Of a DNA stretch of 36,461 nt, positions 18,001 to 26,114 are shown piece after piece. The stretch is from assembly GCA_024644235.1 (NCBI GenBank), contig JAHELJ010000036.1, positions 1 to 36,461 on the forward strand. The letters are read 5' to 3'. Origin of the DNA: Lewinellaceae bacterium (lineage in GTDB: Bacteria > Bacteroidota > Bacteroidia > Chitinophagales > Saprospiraceae). A program made the position numbers and the translations under genes. Position 1 is the first letter of the stretch; each line of letters starts with the position of its first letter. A model generated the notes under the pieces. It was not told where the DNA came from. It worked only from the letters and a program-made list of their open reading frames with translations, and ran no database searches.

Positions 18001-19641
18001 CTAACTGATCGCATCATCAACAACCTTTTGGGCTTCTTCTTGTAACTGGTGTAAATGTTCCTTTCCCTTGAAACTTTCCGCATAAATTTTATAAATATTC
18101 TCCGTGCCCGAGGGGCGGGCGGCAAACCATCCATTGGCCGTTTCTACTTTCAGACCTCCGATGGCAGCACCATTGCCGGGCGCATGGGTGAGAATGTTCG
18201 TAATTTTTTCCCCCGCCAGTTCTGCAAAAGAAATCTGGTCTGATGATAGTTTCTTCAATTTGTCTTTTTGTTCCGGTGTTGCCGGTGCATCGATCCGGTC
18301 ATAAACCGGTTCGCCAAATTCTTTTACGAACTCCTGATAGATTTCTCCGGGATCTTTGCCAGTACTGGCAGTAATCTCACCCGCAAGCAATGCGGCAATA
18401 ATTCCATCCTTATCGGTAGACCAGACCTTTCCCTCCATATTTAGGAAGGAAGCTCCGGCACTTTCCTCCCCACCAAATCCCAGGCTTCCATCGAAGAGGC
18501 CATCGACAAACCACTTGAAACCTACCGGTACTTCCACGAGCTTCCGTCCAAGTTTATTGGCTACCCGATCTATCATTTGGCTGCTTACCAGGGTTTTCCC
18601 AATAGCGGTGTCAGCACCCCATCGAGGTCTGTTTTGAAATAGATAATTGATGGCGACCGCCAAAAAATGATTGGGCTGCAAAAGGCCCGCGCTTTTTGTC
18701 ACTATACCATGACGATCATGATCGGTATCGCAGGCAAAGGCGACCGGAAACTTATCCTTCAATTGAATCAGCCTTTGCATGGCATATCGGGAGGATGGAT
18801 CCATTCGGATTTTCCCATCCCAGTCCAGAGACATAAATCTAAAAGTGTGATCCACCGAGTCATCCACTACGGTAAGGTTTAGATCATATTGGTCCGCTAT
18901 TCGTTGCCAATACCTTACTCCCGCACCACCCAGAGGGTCCACACCCATCCTGATTCCTGAATCCTTCAGCAATTTGACGTCAATTACCTGACCCAAGTCA
19001 GCAACATAGGCTTCAAGAAAATCATACCGTTTCGTTGTCGGTGCATTCAATGCCTTTGAGAGTGTCATCCGCTTGACGTCCTGAAGTTTATTCTCCAGAA
19101 TATCATTCGCCCGGGATTCAATCCAGGATGTCACCGATCCTTCAGCCGGCCCGCCATTGGTCATATTGTACTTTAAGCCACCATCCTCAGGAGGATTGTG
19201 AGATGGCGTAATAACGATTCCATCTGCCAGCCCCCCACTCCTTTCTTTATTATAAACAAGTATGGCATGACTTACCGCGGGGGTGGGGGTATACTCATCA
19301 TTGGCAGCGATCATGGTCACGACTTCATTAGCCGCCAGCACTTCTAAAGCAGTAGCTTGAGCGGGTGTGGATAAAGCGTGAGAATCAATCCCGATGAAAA
19401 TCGGTCCATCGATGCCCTCCTTTTTCCGATAATCACAAATGGCTTGAGTCGTAGCAAGAATATGTTGCTCATTGAAGGACCGATGAAAGGAAGACCCGCG
19501 GTGCCCCGAAGTACCAAAGGCAACCCGCTGGGTTCGTTGCGACAGATCAGGTTGTTGGGTAAAGTAATCTGTGATGAGTTTTGGGATATCGACAAGCTGT
19601 TGGTGGGGTGCTGTCTTTCCTGCAAGTGGATGAATAGCCAT
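18001..19641 (-). CDS. pgm: Alpha-D-glucose phosphate-specific phosphoglucomutase
   Basis: This enzyme interconverts glucose 1-phosphate and glucose 6-phosphate, linking glycolysis to glycogen and UDP-glucose synthesis in the cytosol. It has 546 residues, the same length as the Escherichia coli enzyme, and starts with MAIH as that one does. Visible motifs are TSGHRGS (44-50), the phosphoserine loop TPSHNP with Ser147, the metal loop DTDHDRHG (305-312; DPDYDRHG in E. coli), the sugar loop GGEESAG near 395 and the phosphate-binding RPSGTEN near the C-terminus. All catalytic elements are intact. It is a monocistronic minus-strand gene with a Bacteroidota -7 element 46 bases upstream. Confidence 0.97.
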   Translation of the reverse strand: MAIHPLAGKTAPHQQLVDIPKLITDYFTQQPDLSQRTQRVAFGTSGHRGSSFHRSFNEQHILATTQAICDYRKKEGIDGPIFIGIDSHALSTPAQATALEVLAANEVVTMIAANDEYTPTPAVSHAILVYNKERSGGLADGIVITPSHNPPEDGGLKYNMTNGGPAEGSVTSWIESRANDILENKLQDVKRMTLSKALNAPTTKRYDFLEAYVADLGQVIDVKLLKDSGIRMGVDPLGGAGVRYWQRIADQYDLNLTVVDDSVDHTFRFMSLDWDGKIRMDPSSRYAMQRLIQLKDKFPVAFACDTDHDRHGIVTKSAGLLQPNHFLAVAINYLFQNRPRWGADTAIGKTLVSSQMIDRVANKLGRKLVEVPVGFKWFVDGLFDGSLGFGGEESAGASFLNMEGKVWSTDKDGIIAALLAGEITASTGKDPGEIYQEFVKEFGEPVYDRIDAPATPEQKDKLKKLSSDQISFAELAGEKITNILTHAPGNGAAIGGLKVETANGWFAARPSGTENIYKIYAESFKGKEHLHQLQEEAQKVVDDAIS

Positions 19642-19686
19642 ATTTTTTCGCTTTCAAGAAAATTTACTTGATTGTGAAATCAGCAC

Positions 19687-19694
19687 CAAATATA
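19687..19694 (-). promoter_or_regulatory. Probable pgm promoter -7 element (TATATTTG)
   Basis: On the minus strand TATATTTG matches the Bacteroidota -7 consensus TAnnTTTG exactly, 46 bases upstream of the pgm ATG. No good -33 TTG is at the usual distance, so only half of the promoter is supported. Confidence 0.45.
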
Positions 19695-20008
19695 GAGAAC
19701 AGAAGTTCGCAGTTGGTAACATCTAAGGATCTAAGGTGATAGGGATATAACCCCTGATTAATTGCAGGGCCAATTTAATCTGTAGCCGAAAGAGCCGTAC
19801 CACACCCGTAATGTCAAACATTTATTAGGAGATAGAAGTAATAGACTGAGTTGGTCTGTCTATAAGTTGATGGTGACCCGACTGATAATCTTCAAATGGA
19901 AAGTCTAAACCACTGCTGTCAATCAATTTATTGTGGCACTTTTATAGAGCGTTAGCAACTTTACTTAGTTATATGTGCAGTGTAATGAATTGCAAAATTA
20001 AAAATCAA
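19695..20008. other. Divergent intergenic region pgm / esterase
   Basis: This non-coding stretch of about 310 bases holds the upstream regions of both divergent genes. Apart from the pgm -7 element at its edge I see no repeat, RNA or convincing promoter. Confidence 0.5.
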
Positions 20009-20908
20009 ATGAGTCATAGAACACTTCGCATCCGGCAATTTATTCTGCTGGCAGCAATTTTCTTCGCCGCCATACTGCCGGCGCAACCCGATCTCAATGC
20101 GGCTAAAGTGGACAGAAACGTCGTCTTTGGCATGTACTCCGGCCTGGCTCTACTGATGGATGTATATTATCCGGAAAATCCAAACGGCTATGGGATCATT
20201 CATATCACCGGAAGTAATTGGTCAAGACGATTTAGCTATGATGCAAGGATGATCAATCACAACCGGCATGTAAAAATGCAAGGTGAAGCACTAGTTGCCG
20301 CCGGCTATACCCTATTCTCGATCAATCATAGAGCGGCTCCCCGTTTTACCTATCCGGCGGCAGTGGAAGATGCCCAACGGGCAGTTCGGTTCATTCGCTA
20401 TCACGCCAACAAATATGAAATAAATCCAGAGAGAATTGGTGCCATTGGAGGCTCATCCGGCGGACATCTGGTCTGTATGCTGGGGGTACTCAATGGAACC
20501 GAAATACCTGCTGATGACACACCCATCAATCGCATGAGCTCAAAGGTTCAATGTGTCATAGCTAATGCTGCTCCCACTTCTTTCTTAGAAGGCACCAATG
20601 GCGATTCCTTTCTGGGCTTTGTCAGACGGGATCGGCCGTCCACGATCGAATACAAAATTGCCCAGGAAGCCTCACCGATTTTCCACGTATCCCCTGATGA
20701 CCCTCCAATTCTATTGGTACATGGTGATGCGGACGAGATTGTACCCCTCTGGCACTCACAAAACATGTATAAGAAACTTATCGAAATGAATGTGGTGGCA
20801 AAATTGCACGTGGTAGAGGGAGGGGCACACGGTCCCGGACTGGTTGATACTCCAAGGTGGAAGAGTGAATTCGTAAGTTGGATGGATGAGCATTTGAAAT
20901 CGAAATGA
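20009..20908 (+). CDS. Secreted alpha/beta hydrolase (esterase/lipase-like)
   Basis: This is a 299-residue protein from the ATG at 20009, chosen because a signal peptide follows (RQFILLAAIFFAAILPAQ); the open frame upstream to 19931 adds 26 residues with no signal character. The nucleophile elbow is GGSSGG with Ser150, the acid is probably Asp in VHGDADEIVP, and the His lies in GGAHGPG. The oxyanion loop is HITGSNW in place of HGGGW, as in many exported Bacteroidota acetylesterase-like enzymes. It is probably periplasmic and acts on ester or acyl substrates, with no specificity visible. The divergent neighbour is pgm; the downstream neighbour is a small secreted protein 81 bases away. Confidence 0.9.
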   Translation: MSHRTLRIRQFILLAAIFFAAILPAQPDLNAAKVDRNVVFGMYSGLALLMDVYYPENPNGYGIIHITGSNWSRRFSYDARMINHNRHVKMQGEALVAAGYTLFSINHRAAPRFTYPAAVEDAQRAVRFIRYHANKYEINPERIGAIGGSSGGHLVCMLGVLNGTEIPADDTPINRMSSKVQCVIANAAPTSFLEGTNGDSFLGFVRRDRPSTIEYKIAQEASPIFHVSPDDPPILLVHGDADEIVPLWHSQNMYKKLIEMNVVAKLHVVEGGAHGPGLVDTPRWKSEFVSWMDEHLKSK

Positions 20909-20989
20909 AAGTAAGTCTAGCGATCTCGCCATCGACCTTTGACAAAAAAGTGTGTTCGCTTGTCGCAAATAACAAAGAAAATAATCCGA

Positions 20990-21484
20990 ATGAAAAGAAT
21001 ATCACTTTGTCTTACCTCATTACTACTCCTAACTAATGCCCTTCTCAGCCAAGATAGAACTGATCTGAAAGAATTGTCTAAAGAATTAAATCGGTTGGAC
21101 AGCTTGGTTTTCAAGTTGGGCTATAACCAATGCGATACTGCTCAGCTCAGAATGATTTTTAGTGAAGACCTGGAATTCTTTCACGATCAAAATGGATTTC
21201 TGAATTCTAAAGAAATGCTATTAGCAAGTATCCCGGATTTATGCAACATGAGTTACAAAGCGACCCGAGAACGGATTGACAGCTCGATGCAAGTCTTTCC
21301 CTTGTATGCCAATGGGGAACTATACGGTGCCATTCAATCCGGAGTTCACCAATTTTACGGCGAGGAGCCCATCAAACCAAAATATCTGACCAGTACGGCA
21401 AAATTCACCCATGTATGGATCCTTGAAGAGGACCAATGGAGACTAAAGCGAATATTGAGCTACGATCATCAAACCCCGAATTGA
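20990..21484 (+). CDS. Secreted NTF2-like (SnoaL/DUF4440-type) protein
   Basis: The 164-residue form from the ATG at 20990 has a signal peptide (ISLCLTSLLLLTNALLSQ). The body matches the NTF2-like fold used by DUF4440 proteins: a first helix ELSKELNRLDSLVF, then CDTAQLRMIFSEDLEFFHD, and a terminal strand pair with HVWILEEDQWRLKRILSYDHQ. Such domains may be catalytic or only bind small molecules, so no reaction can be assigned. An earlier TTG at 20939 would destroy the signal peptide and is rejected. It may share a transcript with the esterase upstream. Confidence 0.85.
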   Translation: MKRISLCLTSLLLLTNALLSQDRTDLKELSKELNRLDSLVFKLGYNQCDTAQLRMIFSEDLEFFHDQNGFLNSKEMLLASIPDLCNMSYKATRERIDSSMQVFPLYANGELYGAIQSGVHQFYGEEPIKPKYLTSTAKFTHVWILEEDQWRLKRILSYDHQTPN

Positions 21485-21563
21485 GGAACGAATTGTAAGT
21501 CGAGTGCTTTACAAATGGTCAGCGACGTTGGAATTTGTAACTTTATTGATCAATATGTTCGGA

Positions 21564-21788
21564 ATGATAGATTACAGACTTCACATATCGATTGAGCCAA
21601 ACACCAGATTTGGCAAACCATGTATTACGGGCACTCGAATCTCGGTCTATGACGTTCTGAGCTGGTTTGCTAATGGAATGACCGCTGAAGATATCTTGAA
21701 GGACTATCCGGAGCTCACCATGGAACAGATTCAGGCTTGTCTTGCATATGCGGCAGATAAGGAACATAAAGTCCGGGTCGCATCGTGA
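21564..21788 (+). CDS. DUF433 family antitoxin
   Basis: This is a 74-residue protein starting at the ATG at 21564 (MIDYRLHISIEP). It shows the DUF433 pattern: GKPCITGTRISVYDVLSWFANGM, then EDILKDYPELTMEQIQACLAYAAD, a winged-helix-like fold found in VapB-type antitoxins. These bind and neutralise a DUF5615 PIN-like toxin encoded just downstream and usually repress their own operon. The stop codon overlaps the GTG of the following toxin gene, the classical arrangement. Here that toxin is broken, so this antitoxin has no intact local partner. Confidence 0.93.
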   Translation: MIDYRLHISIEPNTRFGKPCITGTRISVYDVLSWFANGMTAEDILKDYPELTMEQIQACLAYAADKEHKVRVAS

Positions 21789-22126
21789 AGCTGTTATTTG
21801 ATCAGAATATCTCATAGCGAATAGTCAAGAAAATAGCGAGTAAGTTTCCAGGCTCAAAACAGGTCATAGAACTGGCTCTTGAGAATTCAACAGATCTGGA
21901 ACTTTGGAGTTATGCCAAGGAAAATGACTATTCTATTGTCACTTTTGATTCCGATTTTATGGATCTAGCCAACCTTAAGGGGCACCCACCAAAAATCATC
22001 TGGCTCAGAACGGGAAATACCACAACAGATTCGATCGCAAAGTTACTGAATAGTAAACTTGATCAAGTCTCCGAATTCCTAAACGATCAGGAAAACAAGA
22101 ATTGGGCATGTCTTGAAATTGAATAA
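21785..22126 (+). pseudogene. DUF5615 PIN-like toxin with an in-frame stop
   Basis: Reading from the GTG at 21785 (overlapping the antitoxin stop) gives MKLLFDQNIS, then TAG at 21815-21817 where the family has an aromatic residue or His, then RIVKKIASKFPGSKQV, the conserved VTFDSDFMDLA and PPKIIWLRTGN, ending at TAA 22124-22126. Apart from the stop the 113-codon frame is uninterrupted. The residues before the stop include the first acidic active-site residue (Asp6), so restarting after it would give an inactive protein. The nonsense change is probably recent, because the rest shows no decay. A sequencing error or suppression of TAG would be alternatives. Confidence 0.88.
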
Positions 22127-22188
22127 ATCCGATAATGGTGCACGACAACTAATATCAGCCTAATAATTTATACTTACGAAGTTTTATA

Positions 22189-22446
22189 ATGACGCTGTCA
22201 ATTATTCGGAAAGGTATTCAGGCGGTAAATGGATCATTTAGCACTGAAATAGGAGTAACTCTTTCTGAACTGGTCGAAGAGTATATAAAATCAATAACCA
22301 TGGAAAAATTTCGAAGTGATCAACAGGCATTGGGTAAAATAGTCAAAGAACTGAAAGGTTCCATAACATTACCAAAAGTCAGTAGAGCTTGCAAGGAATT
22401 CTTGCAAGATGCATTGGTTGAGAAATACCTGAAAGGAGGAGATTAA
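22189..22446 (+). CDS. DUF6364-like ribbon-helix-helix antitoxin, orphan
   Basis: This 85-residue protein has a middle section (STEIGVTLSELVEEYIKSIT) that fits the helix-turn-helix part of DUF6364/RHH antitoxins, with the typical C-terminal tail (LPKVSRACKEFLQDALVEKYL). The N-terminal strand is odd: TLSIIRKGIQAVNGSF in place of the usual alternating TLTI strand followed by AKxYA, so it may be partly degenerate. A PIN toxin normally follows at once. Here only a 12-codon TTG frame beginning KKF precedes a stop, so the toxin is missing or deleted. Confidence 0.65.
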   Translation: MTLSIIRKGIQAVNGSFSTEIGVTLSELVEEYIKSITMEKFRSDQQALGKIVKELKGSITLPKVSRACKEFLQDALVEKYLKGGD

Positions 22447-22518
22447 TTTTGAAGAAATTTAGACCTTCCAGATTCAAAATAGCTTAGAAATTTAACCGGA
22501 TATTGTAGTCTCGAACCC

Positions 22519-24495
22519 ATGGAGAAAGACGTCAAAAACCGCCTGCAGATGGCGTCCGAGCGTTTGCTCGCCGCCATCATGTTCACCGACATCGTCGGAT
22601 ACACGGCCATGATGCATGAAAATGAGTCAGCCGCCGCAGCTGTGCGTCAGCGGCACCGGGCCGTGCTTCAAAAAGCGCATGAGCGGTATCATGGTGAAGT
22701 TGTCCAATACTATGGCGATGGCACCCTTAGCATTTTCAAAAGTGCTGTTGAAGCAGTGGAGTGTGCTATCACCATGCAACGTTCCTTTCAGGAGGACACT
22801 CCGGTACCCTTGCGAATAGGCATACACCTTGGAGATATTGTCTTCGCTGACAACGAAGTATATGGCGACGGCGTCAACCTGGCGGCCCGAGTGGAGAGCC
22901 TGGGGCTGCCCGGCTGCATACTCCTCTCCGACAAGCTGAATTTTTCGGTCAAAAACCACTCCTCCATTTCCACCCAATCCCTGGGGCATTTCGAATTCAA
23001 GAACATCAAAGACCCGGTGGAAGTATTTGCCGTGACCAATAGCGGCATCAAAGTACCCCTGCGCTCCGAACTGAAAGGCAAACTGAAAGAAAACAAGAAG
23101 TCTATCGCTGTTCTGCCTTTCGTGAATATGAGCAGCGACCCCGACAACGAATATTTCAGCGACGGAATCTCGGAAGAAATCCTGAATGCGCTCGTCAAAG
23201 TAGAAGGCTTGCAAGTCACGGCCCGTACCTCATCGTTTGCTTTCAAGGGGCAACAAATGGACGTGCGGGAAATCGGCACTCAGCTGGGCGTAGCCCATAT
23301 CCTGGAAGGTTCGGTGCGCAAGGCGGGCAACCGGGTGCGGATCACAGCCCAACTAGTCAGTACGGTAGACGGGTATCATTTTTTCTCGGAGACCTACGAC
23401 CGAACCCTCGATGACATCTTTGAAGTGCAGGATGAAATTGCCACTACCATCACCAATCGCTTACGCCAACATCTGGGTGAAGCCCAGCATGAGGAGAAAA
23501 TGGTGACGGTGCCTACGCTGAATATAGAGGCTTACGAGACCTATTTGCGTGGACTCTTCTACGCCAACCAGTTTGGTGACGATGCCGCCATGACCAAAGC
23601 GATCCCCTATCTCGAAAAAGCCATTGAGATGCAGCCGGACTTTGTTTTTCCCTGCGAAAGACTGGTCATCTGCTATTTCTTCCAGAGCATGTCGGGGAAG
23701 ATGTCTCCGCAAGAGACCCGGTCAAAAATGACCGCCAGCATAGAAAAACTTAATGAACTGGGGGTCGAAACGGCCAGCGGATATTTTGCCAAATGCGTAT
23801 TCGAGATTTTTGTCCATTGGAATTTCACAGCAGCAGCTGCTATTGTGAAGACAGGCCTGGAAAAATTTCCCAATGCGGCCAACCTCTACCACATTGTGTC
23901 TACCCTATACTGGATCAGGGGTGATATGGCTGACACCTGCAGAACCCACAAGCAGGGTCTCGATCTGGATCCGCTTTCCATCGAAATGATATTCTACATG
24001 GGGGTTGCTCACCTGTGGACATTGGAGTACGAAGAAGCGACCCCTCACCTTCAAAAAGTACTAACCATGGTGCCCAACCACCGGGCAGCACAGGAGTATC
24101 TGGGATGGATAGCTGCTTTTCAGGGCCAGTACGGGGAGGCACTGGATATCTTCGAAAAACTGGAACCCTTCGGCTACCGCCTGCACCGTTCCACCTGCCT
24201 TGGTTGGACCTATTTCAAAATGGGTCAAACGGAAAAAGCAGAAATCAAGCTGGAGGAATTAAAGGCGTTGCACCAGCAGCCGAAAGGAGTGGGTCTGGTC
24301 ATTGACCTCGCTGTACTGTGCACGGGTATGGGCTACTTTGATCTGGCCTTTCATTACCTGGAAAAGGCCATTACTAATCGGATTGGGTCGATCATGATGT
24401 TTCGAGGGGATCCTCTTCTGACCCCTCTGGCTGTCGATTCCCGTTTTGAGCAAATGATCGAGCTGGTCGGTGAGGTGCCGGAGCTGAATTTTTAA
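22519..24495 (+). CDS. Class III nucleotide cyclase with TolB/FlgO-like domain and TPR repeats
   Basis: This is a 658-residue protein. Residues 15-190 form a class III cyclase domain: metal Asp24 in FTDIVGYT, Asp67 in YYGDGT, and the transition-state pair Asn120/Arg124 in GDGVNLAARVES. The purine-recognition Lys position is Gln63 and the partner acid looks like Glu113, so ATP specificity is not certain. Residues 200-330 form the TolB-like domain seen in many cyclases (KKSIAVLPFVNMSSD, YFSDGISEEI, LEGSVRKAG). Residues 350-640 are TPR repeats. No membrane helix is evident. It should make a cyclic nucleotide in response to protein contacts through the TPRs. It is a single gene running convergent to the minus-strand cluster, and its codon use is more GC-rich than that of its neighbours. 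Confidence 0.93.
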   Translation: MEKDVKNRLQMASERLLAAIMFTDIVGYTAMMHENESAAAAVRQRHRAVLQKAHERYHGEVVQYYGDGTLSIFKSAVEAVECAITMQRSFQEDTPVPLRIGIHLGDIVFADNEVYGDGVNLAARVESLGLPGCILLSDKLNFSVKNHSSISTQSLGHFEFKNIKDPVEVFAVTNSGIKVPLRSELKGKLKENKKSIAVLPFVNMSSDPDNEYFSDGISEEILNALVKVEGLQVTARTSSFAFKGQQMDVREIGTQLGVAHILEGSVRKAGNRVRITAQLVSTVDGYHFFSETYDRTLDDIFEVQDEIATTITNRLRQHLGEAQHEEKMVTVPTLNIEAYETYLRGLFYANQFGDDAAMTKAIPYLEKAIEMQPDFVFPCERLVICYFFQSMSGKMSPQETRSKMTASIEKLNELGVETASGYFAKCVFEIFVHWNFTAAAAIVKTGLEKFPNAANLYHIVSTLYWIRGDMADTCRTHKQGLDLDPLSIEMIFYMGVAHLWTLEYEEATPHLQKVLTMVPNHRAAQEYLGWIAAFQGQYGEALDIFEKLEPFGYRLHRSTCLGWTYFKMGQTEKAEIKLEELKALHQQPKGVGLVIDLAVLCTGMGYFDLAFHYLEKAITNRIGSIMMFRGDPLLTPLAVDSRFEQMIELVGEVPELNF

Positions 24496-24674
24496 AATCT
24501 CAATTGAAAAGGCCTAGAGGTATGCCAATCTGAATAAAACCAGTTTATCAAAAATAGCAGAATCATTCCTAGAGTTCCCGACCATCGAAGGGGAGGCCAG
24601 ATAACCAGCGCGTTATGCTGCCATACCCCACACATTAAGTCATCTTCACGTCGGTCCTTTCCATTTACCAATTG
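24495..24674. other. Short convergent spacer, possible minus-strand remnant
   Basis: A minus-strand frame (24492-24635 from an ATG) would encode a 47-residue peptide with a hydrophobic stretch (LGMILLFLINWFY). Its stop overlaps the cyclase stop. I do not recognise it and cannot tell a real peptide or degraded gene from chance. Confidence 0.25.
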
Positions 24675-24854
24675 TCATGATTCTATCGTCGAGTCAGATA
24701 GTAATTCCCTTTCAAAGTAAACCAGCTCTTTTAGCATTGGATTCTCCTTAATTTTGCAATAGTATATCCTGTCTATATAACGCCTGACAATTAATTTTTG
24801 AGAAGGATTTACCTTAGCATACACCTCTGTACCTTCCTTATATCTACTTTCCAT
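24675..24854 (-). CDS. Small conserved hypothetical protein (59 aa)
   Basis: The minus-strand frame from the ATG at 24854 gives a 59-residue acidic/basic protein: MESRYKEGTEVYAKVNPS, then KLIVRRYIDRIYYCKI, then LKELVYFERELL. It looks like a small beta-strand protein of a type I remember from other Bacteroidota, although I cannot name a family. It lies 36 bases after the cupin gene on the same strand, so the two are probably co-transcribed. No signal peptide or membrane helix is present. Function is unknown. Confidence 0.72.
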   Translation of the reverse strand: MESRYKEGTEVYAKVNPSQKLIVRRYIDRIYYCKIKENPMLKELVYFERELLSDSTIES

Positions 24855-24890
24855 GTTTCTAATAAATTAGGTGGACCAAATATCTTGCCA

Positions 24891-25241
24891 TTATAGGGTG
24901 ATTTCTTCGTAACCACTTTTAATCACGGTTGAAATCATCTTAAACCTGACATTGGCCTTTATAGTGTTAGATGTATGAGCTGGAATAATAATGGACTCAC
25001 CACTTTCCAACAAGTTGGATTTACCATCTATTACTATCACAGATTTCCCTTCGATGATCTGAATCAAGGTCTCATAGGGAGATACTTTTCCTACCAAAAC
25101 CTCACCTGAATCAAATGAAGAAACGCTGACACTGCCAGTAGTTTTCCTAAGGATTGACTTGATTACTACCGAATTAGAAAGATATCCGACGATATCATTT
25201 ACTCTAAATGATTTCGAGTCCTTATTTTCAGAATTATCCAT
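24891..25241 (-). CDS. Cupin-domain protein with reduced metal-ligand set
   Basis: This 116-residue protein is a single small cupin barrel: SSFDSGEVLVGKVSPYETLIQ, then IIEGKSVIVIDGK, then LLESGESIIIPAHTSNTIKA. In metal-binding relatives the first motif has a His after the GE segment and the second has PANxPH. Here the first has no His and the second reads PAHTSN, so the usual metal site is incomplete. Such cupins may be non-enzymatic. It lies upstream of the 59-residue protein, and 226 bases separate it from the PycTM gene upstream. No DNA-binding domain is present. Confidence 0.88.
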   Translation of the reverse strand: MDNSENKDSKSFRVNDIVGYLSNSVVIKSILRKTTGSVSVSSFDSGEVLVGKVSPYETLIQIIEGKSVIVIDGKSNLLESGESIIIPAHTSNTIKANVRFKMISTVIKSGYEEITL

Positions 25242-25467
25242 TTGACAAGTTGAAAGCTTTTCTTCTATTTATTCAAATCTTTTGCAGTAGCACTACCCAC
25301 TGCATAATAACTAATCTGAAACTATCTCATAAAGAATCTTTCATTCTTGATTTCGTTCGTTTGGTCGCCTCCTGGCAATGCTTTTTATATCACAAATTTA
25401 GTCGTGAACTAGTAGTCAGATTAGTGTCTGTGATTCTATCAGAAATGAATGATATTCTGCAGATATC

Positions 25468-26034
25468 CTATGTAAATAAAGCAATAAATACAGACAGAGC
25501 TGCCAGCGAAATCCCAACTAAGAAAATGTAAAAAGCAATCCGAATCCATGACATTTTATAGGCGAGGCGTTTTCCCGAATAATATAGATCCTGAGCCAAA
25601 AATTCCTGGAGACTTTTCTTGTAATCCAGCGACTTTCTCAATTTTCCAAAATATAAATTAAACTCCATCTTTAAAATATTGCCAAAGAAAAAAGGGTTTT
25701 GAGTGTAATGGTCCTCATCAACGTATTTTGGGTTCTGGAACTTTTCAGGCATTAAAACAAAAGAGGAAATACACACAGTGCAAAAACTGGTAGCGGCAAA
25801 AATTATGATTGGCACATACAGCAGATTCTCCAGGATGAAATCCAAATTCGATATCACATTGGGTATCAAGAGAGTGAGTATAATAGCATTAAGGCTCAAC
25901 ATGACAGCGGCCTTGTTATCGGCAATATGAATCAGCTGCACATTGTTCCGCTGCATAGTCCTGATAATATTAATCGATTCCTTATCGAGCTTCTCATTTG
26001 ACTTCCTGTACTTGCTAGTAATTACTTCTGTCAT
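25468..26034 (-). CDS. Pycsar effector family membrane protein (PycTM, DUF5706)
   Basis: This 188-residue protein matches the PycTM/DUF5706 pattern: IHIADNKAAVMLSLNAIILTLLI, a second membrane helix (LYVPIIIFAATSFCTVCISSF), the NPFFFGN segment, an amphipathic stretch ending in LAQDLYYSGKRLAYK, and a last membrane helix (RIAFYIFLVGISLAALSVFI). PycTM proteins are the membrane-disrupting effectors of Pycsar anti-phage systems, where cCMP or cUMP made by a PycC cyclase activates them. Many family members stand apart from a cyclase and have unknown roles. No PycC-type stand-alone cyclase is adjacent; the TPR-bearing cyclase 1 kb away is on the opposite strand. It lies 80 bases after the prohibitin-type SPFH gene, so operon membership is plausible. 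Confidence 0.9.
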   Translation of the reverse strand: MTEVITSKYRKSNEKLDKESINIIRTMQRNNVQLIHIADNKAAVMLSLNAIILTLLIPNVISNLDFILENLLYVPIIIFAATSFCTVCISSFVLMPEKFQNPKYVDEDHYTQNPFFFGNILKMEFNLYFGKLRKSLDYKKSLQEFLAQDLYYSGKRLAYKMSWIRIAFYIFLVGISLAALSVFIALFT

Positions 26035-26114
26035 TAAATATCTAGAATGTTTTGTTGTGTAGTAATCCGAAATGCGATCTCTCAGGCCGTCTTTGCCTAG
26101 CTAATCGATTGTGA

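Noticed and set aside
22519-24495. PycC uridylate/cytidylate cyclase forming a complete Pycsar system with the DUF5706 protein
   Set aside because: PycC proteins are short and sit beside the effector on the same strand; this cyclase has TolB-like and TPR domains and is convergent, so only a weak hypothesis is kept.
24570-24660. tRNA or 16S rRNA fragment on the minus strand (GTCGGGAACTCTAGG resembles an rRNA segment)
   Set aside because: The similarity is limited to about 15 bases, flanks do not match, and no cloverleaf can be drawn.
25208-25531. Plus-strand open frame overlapping the cupin and PycTM genes
   Set aside because: It overlaps the 5' end of the cupin and the 3' end of the PycTM gene on the other strand and has no recognisable motif.
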